DNA from: Bacillota bacterium
Lineage (GTDB): Bacteria > Bacillota > Clostridia > Peptostreptococcales > Anaerovoracaceae
Length of the DNA stretch: 33,978 nt
Assembly (NCBI GenBank): GCA_017472365.1
Contig: JAFUQN010000135.1
Span: 1 to 33,978 of the forward strand
Direction of reading: 5' to 3'
The position numbers and the translations under genes are program-made. The notes beneath the pieces were generated by a model. It was given only the letters and a program-made list of their open reading frames with translations. It had not been told where the DNA came from and ran no database searches. Shown here one piece after another: positions 1 to 7,703 of this stretch (positions are counted from its first letter, which is position 1; each line of letters begins with the position of its first letter).

Positions 1-408
<408 letters not shown>

Positions 409-417
409 CTATGCTGC

Positions 418-443
418 GGCAACCCGGCCTCCGGCCGTTTGCC
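418..443 (-). other. GC-rich hairpin in the ABC-F leader
   Basis: Arms GGCAA (418-422) and TTGCC (439-443) enclose an inner five-pair GGCC-rich stem (425-429 with 433-437) and a three-base loop. It lies between the terminator-like hairpin at 456-487 and the AGGAGG of the ABC-F gene. It has no T-run, so it is not itself a terminator. It could be part of a leader switch or a stability element. The function is inferred. Confidence 0.5.
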
Positions 444-455
444 ATTTCTTCGACA

Positions 456-487
456 TAAAAATGTACATCGACCATCGCCGATGTACA
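456..487 (-). terminator. Terminator-like hairpin in the leader of the ABC-F gene (possible attenuator)
   Basis: Perfect nine-base arms TGTACATCG (462-470) and CGATGTACA (479-487) are separated by eight bases. On the minus strand the stem is followed directly by TTTTT (461-457). It lies about 80 bases upstream of the ABC-F start and downstream of another terminator (552-588). It is therefore either a second terminator for the upstream operon or a leader attenuator of the ABC-F gene. Confidence 0.6.
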
Positions 488-551
488 AAGACCATTAAAT
501 AATATCACAAAACGCAAGTATTTGCAAGGACTTTCGGGATTGAATTCCAAC

Positions 552-588
552 AAAAAGAAATACCGTCAGGCCAATCCCAGCGGTATTT
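552..588 (-). terminator. Rho-independent terminator of the 600-6080 operon
   Basis: Eight-base arms AAATACCG and CGGTATTT (558-565 and 581-588) are followed on the minus strand by TCTTTTTG. The hairpin begins 12 bases after the stop codon of the beta-helix gene, the last gene of the minus-strand operon. Confidence 0.8.
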
Positions 589-599
589 ATTCCCATATG

Positions 600-1895
600 T
601 TATTTCGGTTTTCTGAAATTCAGAACGATGGTGATGCCGACAAAGGCTACCGATAACAATAATACGAACTCAGTGACACCGAATCCACTCTTGACCGGTC
701 CGTTAACACTTTCATCCGGCTCCTGAAGTTCTTCCCCTTCTTCGATTCCGCCATCTGCAGTGTCAATGAAGAAGACATCGCCTTTTTCCGCCGCGTCATT
801 TCCAATGAATCTCGTGTTGATCACTTCTTTAGCCAACTCGTCATTATAATCCAGAACATCCAGTTTGGCTTCTTCTTCCAGGAATGCTGCGCCGCCATTT
901 CCGATCGCCATATTCTCATCTACAATACAGCCATACAGAGCCACTTGCGCTTTTCCTTCCACCACCATGGCCCCACCATCTTCCCAGGCAGTGTTGTCAG
1001 CAAAGTTGGAAAGATATACTTCCACAGAAGTCGCCTCGTCCGAAGACACATACATAGCACCCGCATCTCCGTGAGATAAGTTATTTCCGAATACACAGTG
1101 AGCGAACATCGCTTCCGTATCCACTAAGGCAACCGCCCCGCCCTTGGCGGCGGTATTTCCAACGAACTGGCAATTTGTGGCGTCCAAAGTACAATTTTCT
1201 GCATAAACCGCACTTCCGGAATGATCCGTAGAACAATTCTGGAATACAGAACCGTTGACCGTCAGAGCAGCATCTCTGGCTTCAATCCCTGCACCGTTAC
1301 TATCATCTTCCAAATTGGAGAAGGTACAGTCTTCTACGGTCAGCTCTTCGCAGTTTTCCACGATGAGAGCAGCACCGAAGTCGATGTCCTCGTTGTCTTT
1401 AAACACACAATCGGTGACAGAGACACTCTTCCCATCGGTGATATGTACAGAACCGATGACGGTCCCGTTCATCAAAGTCAGGGACGCACCTTCGCAAACG
1501 TGAAGCACTTCACCGTTTTTGATGGAACTGGTGGCTCCGCGATCGATGATGTGGCCGTTCAGATCCAGTATCACCCTGGAGCCTTCGCAGACACGGATGA
1601 CATCATCTTCGAATCCGGGCCCATTGACCAGGTCATCGGTGAATTTTCCACCATCGGCAATCCAATCGCCCATCAGTTTCACATGAACGACGAATCCGCC
1701 GTTGCACTTTTCCATGATGTCGTTCCATCCGTCTTCAAAACTGGAAGAACTGAGACGTCCCAGCTGACGGTTAGAATTTTCGTTATACCAAGTATATTCG
1801 ATTACCTGTCCATCGGTAGCAAAAGCCGGAACCAGGGTCAGGATTAGACACACGGTCAGTGCCAGGAACATCGAAGCGATTCGTTTCATTATCAT
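600..1895 (-). CDS. Secreted, membrane-anchored beta-helix surface protein
   Basis: The product (about 431 aa) has an N-terminal signal peptide: basic MIMKRIA, then a hydrophobic stretch ending near PAFA. A long repetitive region follows, with recurring units such as CEGASLTLMNGTVIG, VTDCVFKDN, VEDCTFSN and LDATNCQFVGNTAAKGGAV. This is the pattern of right-handed parallel beta-helix and polymorphic-outer-membrane-type repeats (GNxAxxGGA). The C-terminus has a hydrophobic helix (FVLLLSVAFVGITIVL) followed by RKPK, like a cell-wall sorting tail, but no LPxTG motif was seen, so membrane anchoring is more likely. ATG at 1895 is preferred over the upstream GTG (1904), which overlaps the GAGGTG ribosome binding site. 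That site in turn overlaps the TAG stop of the aldehyde dehydrogenase gene, implying coupling. Ligand unknown. Confidence 0.8.
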   Translation of the reverse strand: MIMKRIASMFLALTVCLILTLVPAFATDGQVIEYTWYNENSNRQLGRLSSSSFEDGWNDIMEKCNGGFVVHVKLMGDWIADGGKFTDDLVNGPGFEDDVIRVCEGSRVILDLNGHIIDRGATSSIKNGEVLHVCEGASLTLMNGTVIGSVHITDGKSVSVTDCVFKDNEDIDFGAALIVENCEELTVEDCTFSNLEDDSNGAGIEARDAALTVNGSVFQNCSTDHSGSAVYAENCTLDATNCQFVGNTAAKGGAVALVDTEAMFAHCVFGNNLSHGDAGAMYVSSDEATSVEVYLSNFADNTAWEDGGAMVVEGKAQVALYGCIVDENMAIGNGGAAFLEEEAKLDVLDYNDELAKEVINTRFIGNDAAEKGDVFFIDTADGGIEEGEELQEPDESVNGPVKSGFGVTEFVLLLSVAFVGITIVLNFRKPK

Positions 1896-1906
1896 TTTAC
1901 ACACCT

Positions 1907-3289
1907 CTATCTCAAAAAGATTCGGAACAATTTTTCCTGTAATTTTGTATACGGCTGATATCTCAGCGGCAATTCCGCTGTGGCCGGTTTCTTCACGATG
2001 GATTTCTTATGGCTGAAGGTTTCAAACCCGTACCGTCCGTGGTAACTTCCCATTCCACTTTCACCGACACCGCCGAACCCCATATAATTCGTAGCCAAAT
2101 GGATGATGGTATCGTTGACACAACCACCTCCGAAAGGAATGGAGCCCATCAGTTTGTCTTCCATGACCTTATCTCTGGTGAACAGATAAAATGCCAGCGG
2201 TGTGGGATTCTTCGCCACGATCTCCTTGATTTCTTCTGCAGTTTTATAGGTCAGGATCGGCAGCACCGGTCCGAAGATTTCTTCTTTCATGATAGCATCA
2301 TCCAAGGTCACATCTACCATAACCGTGGGTTCGATCTTCCGTCCTTCGGAACGGCCGCCGTATACCACCTTCTCCGGATCGATCAGACCAAGAAGTCTGT
2401 TGAAATGCTTTTCGTTGACGATACAGCCATAGTTGGGATTGTTCAGAGCGTCACCGCTGTACTGTTCTTCGATGGCTATCTTCAACAGTTCCACGAACTG
2501 GTCTCTCACACTTTCGTGAACCAGGACATAGTCCGGCGCCACACAAGTCTGGCCGCAGTTCAGGTATTTTCCGAAGGCGATGCGGACCGCTGCACGGGCC
2601 AGGTCTGCTGTTTCGTCCACAACGCAGGGGCTCTTTCCGCCCAATTCCAGAGTTATCGGTGTCAGGTTCTTTGATGCCTGTTCCATAACGTATCGTCCTA
2701 CGGACTTGCTTCCCGTAAAGAAGATATGGTCAAACTTCTGAGACAGCAGTGCCTGGTTCTCCAGACGACCTCCGGTGACAACAGCCACATAGTCGGCCGG
2801 GAACACGGATTCCACCAGCCTCTTCACCACTTCTGCCGTTGCCGGAGCGTCCTTGCTCACTTTGATCACTGCCGTGTTCCCTGCGGCAATTGCATCCACC
2901 AGCGGATCCAGTGCCAACAGGAACGGATAATTCCAGGGACTCATGATCAGGACCACACCGTAGGGAACCGGAAGTTCATAGCTCACACCGGGGATTTGAG
3001 CCAGAGGTGTCGGTTTCAACCGCTTTTTCGCCAGACGATCCACGTGTTTCAGCATATAGCTGATTTCCGACAGCGTCATTCCGATTTCGGTCATATAACC
3101 TTCTGCCCCGCATTTTCCCAGGTCGCTTTTCAATGCTTCCAGGATCTCCGGTTCCATGGTACGGATCACCTTGGCCAGACGACGCAGATACTCTTTTCTC
3201 ACACCCACCGGCGCGGTGGCTCCGGATGTAAAGTAACGGCGCTGGCGTTCCACCAGTTCCGCGATTTCTCTCGCTTTTTCTCCGCTCAT
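1907..3289 (-). CDS. NAD(P)-dependent aldehyde dehydrogenase, class 3-like
   Basis: This enzyme (460 aa) oxidises an aldehyde to the acid using NAD(P). The order of motifs is complete: SPWNYPF and GNTAVIKVS (cofactor region), FTGSKSVG (nucleotide-binding glycine loop), ITLELGGKSP with the general-base Glu, GQTCVAPDYV with the catalytic Cys, and KEEIFGPVLPI. The length is in the usual range for class 3 enzymes such as fatty-aldehyde dehydrogenases. The C-terminus ends in a basic, amphipathic segment (KLQEKLFRIFLR), as in membrane-associated relatives. ATG at 3289 is chosen because GAGGTGG lies just upstream; the longer form from TTG at 3301 would consume that site. The gene follows the MurE-like gene by 13 bases and is followed by the beta-helix gene, so it is co-transcribed. 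The substrate is unknown and its place among envelope genes is unexplained. Confidence 0.9.
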   Translation of the reverse strand: MSGEKAREIAELVERQRRYFTSGATAPVGVRKEYLRRLAKVIRTMEPEILEALKSDLGKCGAEGYMTEIGMTLSEISYMLKHVDRLAKKRLKPTPLAQIPGVSYELPVPYGVVLIMSPWNYPFLLALDPLVDAIAAGNTAVIKVSKDAPATAEVVKRLVESVFPADYVAVVTGGRLENQALLSQKFDHIFFTGSKSVGRYVMEQASKNLTPITLELGGKSPCVVDETADLARAAVRIAFGKYLNCGQTCVAPDYVLVHESVRDQFVELLKIAIEEQYSGDALNNPNYGCIVNEKHFNRLLGLIDPEKVVYGGRSEGRKIEPTVMVDVTLDDAIMKEEIFGPVLPILTYKTAEEIKEIVAKNPTPLAFYLFTRDKVMEDKLMGSIPFGGGCVNDTIIHLATNYMGFGGVGESGMGSYHGRYGFETFSHKKSIVKKPATAELPLRYQPYTKLQEKLFRIFLR

Positions 3290-3302
3290 ACTCCACCTCA
3301 AA

Positions 3303-4832
3303 TTACAGATATTTTTTCACCAAATCAACGTCGGAAATCACATCCACATAACGTGTTCCACGCTTTTGGCGCGTTTCGCGGCCCTTACCGGTCAGCAGAA
3401 TCACCGTACCCGGCTCCGCTTCTTCGATGGCTCTGCGGATACACTCTTCGCGATCCTCGATGATCTCCACAGGACAGCCCTGCTTCTTCACGTTGGCCGC
3501 GATCTCCGCGTTGATGGCCGCCAGATCTTCCTCTCCCGGATCCTCCTCCGTCACGTAGATCTTAGCTGCGTATTTCCCGGCAACCTCCGGAAGCTCCTGA
3601 CGACGCGCCACAGCCTTTCCTCCGGGGCATCCAAAGATCCCCACGATCTTCTTTCCACTGTATTCACTGACAGTGGACGTATATAACTGTTCGAAACTGA
3701 GACGGTTGTGGGCGTAATCCACCAGGACCGTCACATCCCGTTCTGTATTTTCATAGACTTCCATACGGCCGCTGACCTTCGCATCCAACAGCGCATCTGC
3801 AATGGTTTTGGCATCAACGCCCAGATCCGTTACCACGGCAATCGCCGCCAGCGCATTGTCCACGTTGAAGCGACCGGGGATGGACATCGCCATTTCTCTC
3901 TTCCACAGCGGTGTGTGGACCATGAATTTGGTCAGTCCACCCTCACGGCGGATGTGGTCGGCGCAGAACATCGCTCCCGGGTGCGTTCCGAAGGTCAGGA
4001 CTCTGTCACAGCATTCCGCACAGCAGGCGATCTCTTCAATATGATCGGAGTTCAAATTCACCACAGCCGTTCTTGTCTGACTGAACAACTGAAGCTTCGA
4101 TTCGAAGTAATCGTCGAAATCCCTGTGTTCGTTATCACTGATGTGATCTTCTCCGATGTTTAGAAATACACCGTAATCAAAAGTGATTCCATCCACGCGA
4201 TGGTACTTCAGCGCCTGGCTGGATACCTCCATGGTGAGACAGTCGATCCCGCTGTCCACAGCGTTACGGAAATGACGCAGCAGCGGCATCGCCTCCGGTG
4301 TCGTCAAGTGAGACTCAAACTGTTCCACCCCGTCATAGGTCTCGATCCCGCTGACCACGGCGGACAGAGGTTCGCCCTTCTTTTCCAGCCAGCGGTCCAG
4401 GATCTGACGCAGGAAATACGTGGTGGTAGATTTCCCTTTGGTCCCTGTGATCCCGATCAGATTCAGTTCTCTCCAGGGTTCTTCGTAGAACAGGTTCCCC
4501 AGAGAGGCCATGGCCCGACGGATGTCGTGGACCAGGATCACACCGCAGGTGTTTGCCGCGTCGCCGATCTCTTCCTCGGTATAACGGCGTTCACTGATGT
4601 AACAGAAAGCACCTCGTTCGATGGCATCCTTCAGGTACTGGGCCTTGAAGTGGACCCCCTTCACCACGAACAGCGTTCCCGGCTTCACATCCTGAGAATC
4701 GAAAGTCAGGTGTTCCACCTCACGGCCGGCCTGTTCTTCGGTCAGTTCGAAGTCTTCCAGGAGCCAGTCCCTCTTCATCAGGTTCACATAAGTTTCCAAT
4801 GTATATCGATCTTCGTAGATTTTTGTCTGCAT
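3303..4832 (-). CDS. MurE-like Mur ligase with altered amino-acid-binding motifs
   Basis: Mur ligases join an amino acid to a UDP-MurNAc-peptide using ATP in the cytoplasm. The product (509 aa) has the MurE order: an N-terminal UDP-binding domain (FDSQDVKPGTLFVV), P-loop GITGTKGKSTT near residues 127-137, the segment before the carbamylated Lys (DYFESKLQLF), and a C-terminal domain with GRMEV and DYAHN. The substrate-reading motifs differ from textbook MurE. Where E. coli has DNPR for diaminopimelate and S. aureus has DNPA for lysine, this protein reads EEDPG; the late GKGHE reads GKGRE. ATG at 4832 is chosen because GGAG sits six bases upstream. The gene lies 33 bases after an ATP-grasp ligase and 13 bases before an aldehyde dehydrogenase. 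It could be a lysine- or other-specific MurE, or a paralogue acting on a different peptide. Canonical gene murE is not asserted. Confidence 0.85.
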   Translation of the reverse strand: MQTKIYEDRYTLETYVNLMKRDWLLEDFELTEEQAGREVEHLTFDSQDVKPGTLFVVKGVHFKAQYLKDAIERGAFCYISERRYTEEEIGDAANTCGVILVHDIRRAMASLGNLFYEEPWRELNLIGITGTKGKSTTTYFLRQILDRWLEKKGEPLSAVVSGIETYDGVEQFESHLTTPEAMPLLRHFRNAVDSGIDCLTMEVSSQALKYHRVDGITFDYGVFLNIGEDHISDNEHRDFDDYFESKLQLFSQTRTAVVNLNSDHIEEIACCAECCDRVLTFGTHPGAMFCADHIRREGGLTKFMVHTPLWKREMAMSIPGRFNVDNALAAIAVVTDLGVDAKTIADALLDAKVSGRMEVYENTERDVTVLVDYAHNRLSFEQLYTSTVSEYSGKKIVGIFGCPGGKAVARRQELPEVAGKYAAKIYVTEEDPGEEDLAAINAEIAANVKKQGCPVEIIEDREECIRRAIEEAEPGTVILLTGKGRETRQKRGTRYVDVISDVDLVKKYL

Positions 4833-4843
4833 TGTCATCTCCA

Positions 4844-4864
4844 CGAAGGGTAAACTTCCCTTCG
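4844..4864 (-). other. Intercistronic hairpin abutting the MurE-like ribosome binding site
   Basis: Seven-base arms CGAAGGG (4858-4864 on the minus strand) and CCCTTCG (4844-4850) enclose seven bases between the ATP-grasp stop codon and the MurE-like start. The last base of the stem sits two bases from GGAG. No T-run follows, so it is not a terminator. A role in translation control or mRNA processing is inferred. Confidence 0.5.
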
Positions 4865-4865
4865 A

Positions 4866-6080
4866 TTATTTCATGTATTTTTTATATTTCACATAATGGC
4901 CGAACTGGTTTTTCTGGAGTCTCAGCCACTTTTTGAAGGAACTGTCCGGTCCGTAGAACAGCGGATTGACCACCTTCCCGGCGGCGATCAGCTTCTTCAT
5001 CTTCGCCTTCATGTCCGGATCCTTCACGTATTTGAACATGACACCCTTGGGAACCACAGTCCACAGCGATTCGTTGTCCACCGCATGAAACTCCAGTTCA
5101 TCGCCCAAGATATAGTCGCGTACCACATATTCTGCAATGTTGGCACCGGCACCGGTAACGTAGAAATTGGAACGTCCCTGACGGGTATTGATTTCAAAAA
5201 CTTTATATTTACCGTCACGGCGGTCGTACTTAATATCAAAGTTGGAGAAACCCACGAAGTGCAGTTCTTCCAACAGGGCTTTCAGCTGCGCTTCGATGGT
5301 TTCGTTGCGCTCGGTGATGATCACAGCGTGATTTCCGATCCCATGGGGTGTATGTTCTTCCAAAAGAACGTGGCCCAAACACATCATCTTTACCTTTCCG
5401 TTGTGATCCGAATAGCTGGTGAGTACCCGCATGTAGGAGTCATCGCCTGGAATGAAATTCTGGATAATCACAGAGTCGTTATATCCGGAATCGTAGATAT
5501 CGCAGAGGACCTGATCCAGCTCTGCTCTCGTATCTACCTTGTAGACTTTCTTCTGGGTAGCGTACGGATGTCTCCAGTATTCGATCCCGTTGGAAGGCTT
5601 GATGATGAACGGGCCTTCGAAGGGCAATTCGAAATCTCTGGAATCTTCCGGATGATGAACGAAGGTGTCGGGATAATCTACACCCACCTTTTCGCAGAGC
5701 TGATAGAACTTTTCCTTGTGGATCAGATCATTCATCAGCGCACTATCAATGTAGGGCGTTACCACGTTGGCCGGAAGGTTATCCTTATTTTCACTGCAAA
5801 GCTGAACGTAGCTGTCGCCGCAGCCCATCAGAAGGACGGTCTTATCCTTATGCTCCGCGGCAAAGTCATTCACCAGCGCAAGAAACGTCTCCTGCTCATC
5901 AGCCTTTTCGTTGGCGCGGTAGTGAATGATCCGACTTCCGTAACACGGTCCCGACGGGTACTTTCCGTAACCATAGCTTACGATCCCATACTTTTCATGG
6001 AAGGCTCTGGCCACACTGTAAATATTGATATCTCCCGCAAACAACAGCGGAATAAATGTATCTTTCAGGTTTTCAGACAT
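4866..6080 (-). CDS. ATP-grasp ligase, D-aspartate-ligase/carboxylate-amine ligase type
   Basis: The product (404 aa) is an ATP-grasp enzyme, a class that activates a carboxylate as an acyl-phosphate and couples it to an amine. Visible features are the N-terminal pre-ATP-grasp fold (PLLFAGDINIYSVARAFHEKYG), the central ATP-binding part (FEGPFIIKPSNG, then VIIQNFIPGDDSYMRV) and the metal-binding end (FSNFDIKYDRR, KVFEINTRQGRSNF) carrying the acidic and Asn ligands. The arrangement resembles enzymes that add D-aspartate to the lysine of wall precursors. It is first in an operon with a MurE-like ligase, which supports a role in modifying a peptide precursor. The start is ATG at 6080 with AAGGAG upstream; the promoter is at 6115-6143. 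The amino-acid substrate cannot be read from the sequence. Confidence 0.8.
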   Translation of the reverse strand: MSENLKDTFIPLLFAGDINIYSVARAFHEKYGIVSYGYGKYPSGPCYGSRIIHYRANEKADEQETFLALVNDFAAEHKDKTVLLMGCGDSYVQLCSENKDNLPANVVTPYIDSALMNDLIHKEKFYQLCEKVGVDYPDTFVHHPEDSRDFELPFEGPFIIKPSNGIEYWRHPYATQKKVYKVDTRAELDQVLCDIYDSGYNDSVIIQNFIPGDDSYMRVLTSYSDHNGKVKMMCLGHVLLEEHTPHGIGNHAVIITERNETIEAQLKALLEELHFVGFSNFDIKYDRRDGKYKVFEINTRQGRSNFYVTGAGANIAEYVVRDYILGDELEFHAVDNESLWTVVPKGVMFKYVKDPDMKAKMKKLIAAGKVVNPLFYGPDSSFKKWLRLQKNQFGHYVKYKKYMK

Positions 6081-6114
6081 AGTTCTGTCTCCTTTTCACA
6101 ATGATCCAGTATCT

Positions 6115-6143
6115 ATTATAATTATTTTCTCCTGTTTTAGCAA
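6115..6143 (-). promoter_or_regulatory. Sigma-70-type promoter of the ATP-grasp/MurE-like operon
   Basis: TTGCTA (6143-6138) and a perfect TATAAT (6120-6115) are separated by 17 bases on the minus strand, about 35 bases upstream of the ATP-grasp start. It is the only clear promoter seen for the four-gene operon that ends at 600. Confidence 0.75.
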
Positions 6144-6256
6144 GGTTGCCTCGAAAAGACTGAAAGAATAAATTGTAACTACACAACCATCCCAAAGCCC
6201 AAACCGAAGTCCGGAGAAATCCGTACTTTTTCATCGTACAAATATCTCAGTAGTGC

Positions 6257-6285
6257 TTGAAACTCCAACCTCTTGGTGATACGAT
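6257..6285 (+). promoter_or_regulatory. Promoter with dyad symmetry in front of the MATE gene
   Basis: TTGAAA (6257-6262) and TACGAT (6280-6285) are 17 bases apart. The spacer contains the small dyad CCAA-CCTC-TTGG. A longer inverted repeat, TTCATCGTA (6230-6238) and TACGATGAA (6280-6288), covers the -10 region. Transcription would begin near 6292, only about 12 bases before the chosen start codon, giving a very short leader. Operator function is inferred. Confidence 0.55.
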
Positions 6286-6303
6286 GAAGGCGAGGTGAAT
6301 GAG

Positions 6304-7644
6304 ATGAATTACTTATTTTCCAACCGTGACTTAAAACGACTGATCCTTCCGCTGATCATCGAACAATTTCTGCAGTGCTTTGTTGGTCTGGCCGATTCTC
6401 TAATGGTGGCAACCGTCGGCGAAGCCGCCGTGTCTGCCGTTTCTCTGGTAGATTCTGTGTTCCTTCTTTTAATCAACGTCTTTGCTGCACTGGCCACCGG
6501 CGGAGCCGTGGTTGCCGGCCAGGCGCTGGGCCGAAAGGATGATGACGGTGCCTGTAAAGCAGCTAACCAGCTGGTGCTGTTTGTCGCTGCGCTGTCGGTG
6601 CTTATCATGATTATGGTCTATGTGTTGCGCGAACCGCTGATGGCAAAGGTCTTCGGCGAAATCGAAGACGATGTTCTGAACAACTGCCGCACCTATTTGA
6701 TGATCGTGGCATTGTCCATTCCGTTCATTGCCGTCTATAACGCAGGGGCTGCACTGTTCCGTTCTATGGGGAACTCCCGTATCTCCATGATCACGGCGAT
6801 GCTGATGAATACTGTCAACCTGGTAGGAAATGCCGTCCTGATCTTCGGTTTTCACTTCGGAATCGAAGGGGTTGCAATTCCCACACTGATATCGCGTATC
6901 GTGGGCTGTGTCTTCATTTTGAAATTACTGACCAAGCCGGACTGGAAAGTCCATCTTCCGGAGAAATTCTCTGTAAAGCCGGACTTCTCCATCCTGAAGC
7001 AAATCCTGTATATCGGTGTTCCCAATGGTCTGGAAAACGGAATGTTCCATCTGGGAAAAATCGTGATCCTCAGTCTGGTGGCCAGTTTCGGTACTGCTTC
7101 CATCGCTGCAAACGCCGTAGGCGGAAACATCACCACTTTCGCTTACCTTCCGGGAACAGCGCTGGGATATGCCATCCTGACCGTTGTCTCACAGTGCGCA
7201 GGCGCAGGAGATATCCCCCAGGCAAAATATTATGTAAAAAAGCTTATGAAGCTGACTTACATCGTCCTGTTCGTCTCCAATACCACAGTTGCGCTTTTGA
7301 CCGTTCCTATTCTGCACTTTTATGATCTCTCGCCAGAAGCAACGGTACTTGCGCGCAACATCGTACTGTATTACAACATCGTGTCCATTTTTATTTACGC
7401 CCCGTCGTTCCCGCTGCCCAATGCATTACGTGCAGTAAAGGATGTGCGTTTTACACTGGTCGTTTCCGTATTCTCCATGTGGATCTTCCGCATCGGCTTC
7501 AGTTACGTTCTCGGAGACTGGCTCGGGCTTGGTTTATTCGGTGTGTGGGTTGCCATGACCATTGACTGGTTCTTCCGCGGACTGTGTTTCACCATTCGTT
7601 ACCTCCGTGGATCCTGGGTAAAAAAAGTATTGAAAGAAGTCTAG
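6304..7644 (+). CDS. MATE-family multidrug/cation efflux transporter
   Basis: The product (446 aa) is a twelve-helix membrane exporter of the MATE family, which uses a proton or sodium gradient to expel organic cations and drugs. Family signs are the opening LILPLIIEQFLQCFVGLADSLMV, the GxAxxxGQALGRKDD loop after helix 2, repeated AANAV and GxGxxxP-like segments, and two related halves. The length is typical. ATG at 6304 is preferred because GAGGTGA lies just upstream; an alternative GTG at 6295 would lengthen it by three residues. It is monocistronic: its own promoter at 6257-6285 overlaps dyads and a strong terminator follows at 7651. It is divergent from the ATP-grasp operon. The substrate is unknown. 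Confidence 0.93.
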   Translation: MNYLFSNRDLKRLILPLIIEQFLQCFVGLADSLMVATVGEAAVSAVSLVDSVFLLLINVFAALATGGAVVAGQALGRKDDDGACKAANQLVLFVAALSVLIMIMVYVLREPLMAKVFGEIEDDVLNNCRTYLMIVALSIPFIAVYNAGAALFRSMGNSRISMITAMLMNTVNLVGNAVLIFGFHFGIEGVAIPTLISRIVGCVFILKLLTKPDWKVHLPEKFSVKPDFSILKQILYIGVPNGLENGMFHLGKIVILSLVASFGTASIAANAVGGNITTFAYLPGTALGYAILTVVSQCAGAGDIPQAKYYVKKLMKLTYIVLFVSNTTVALLTVPILHFYDLSPEATVLARNIVLYYNIVSIFIYAPSFPLPNALRAVKDVRFTLVVSVFSMWIFRIGFSYVLGDWLGLGLFGVWVAMTIDWFFRGLCFTIRYLRGSWVKKVLKEV

Positions 7645-7650
7645 AAAACG

Positions 7651-7688
7651 AAAAGGACGAAGTTCGTAAGAACCTCGTCCTTTTTTCG
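7651..7688 (+). terminator. Terminator of the MATE gene
   Basis: AAAAGGACGA (7651-7660) pairs with TCGTCCTTTT, followed by a T-run, seven bases after the MATE stop codon. The A-rich left arm means it can also act on transcripts arriving from the right. Confidence 0.9.
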
Positions 7689-7703
7689 TTGTGGCTATGG
7701 TTT

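Noticed and set aside
600-720. LPxTG sortase signal at the C-terminus of the beta-helix protein
   Set aside because: The hydrophobic segment and basic tail are present but no LPxTG-like motif precedes them.
1221-1847. Long plus-strand reading frame opposite the beta-helix gene
   Set aside because: Antisense shadow of a gene with clear signal peptide, repeats and translation signals; no ribosome binding site or family match.
4896-6104. 402-codon plus-strand frame opposite the ATP-grasp gene
   Set aside because: It mirrors almost exactly the codons of the ATP-grasp gene and resembles no protein; long antisense frames are expected at this codon bias.
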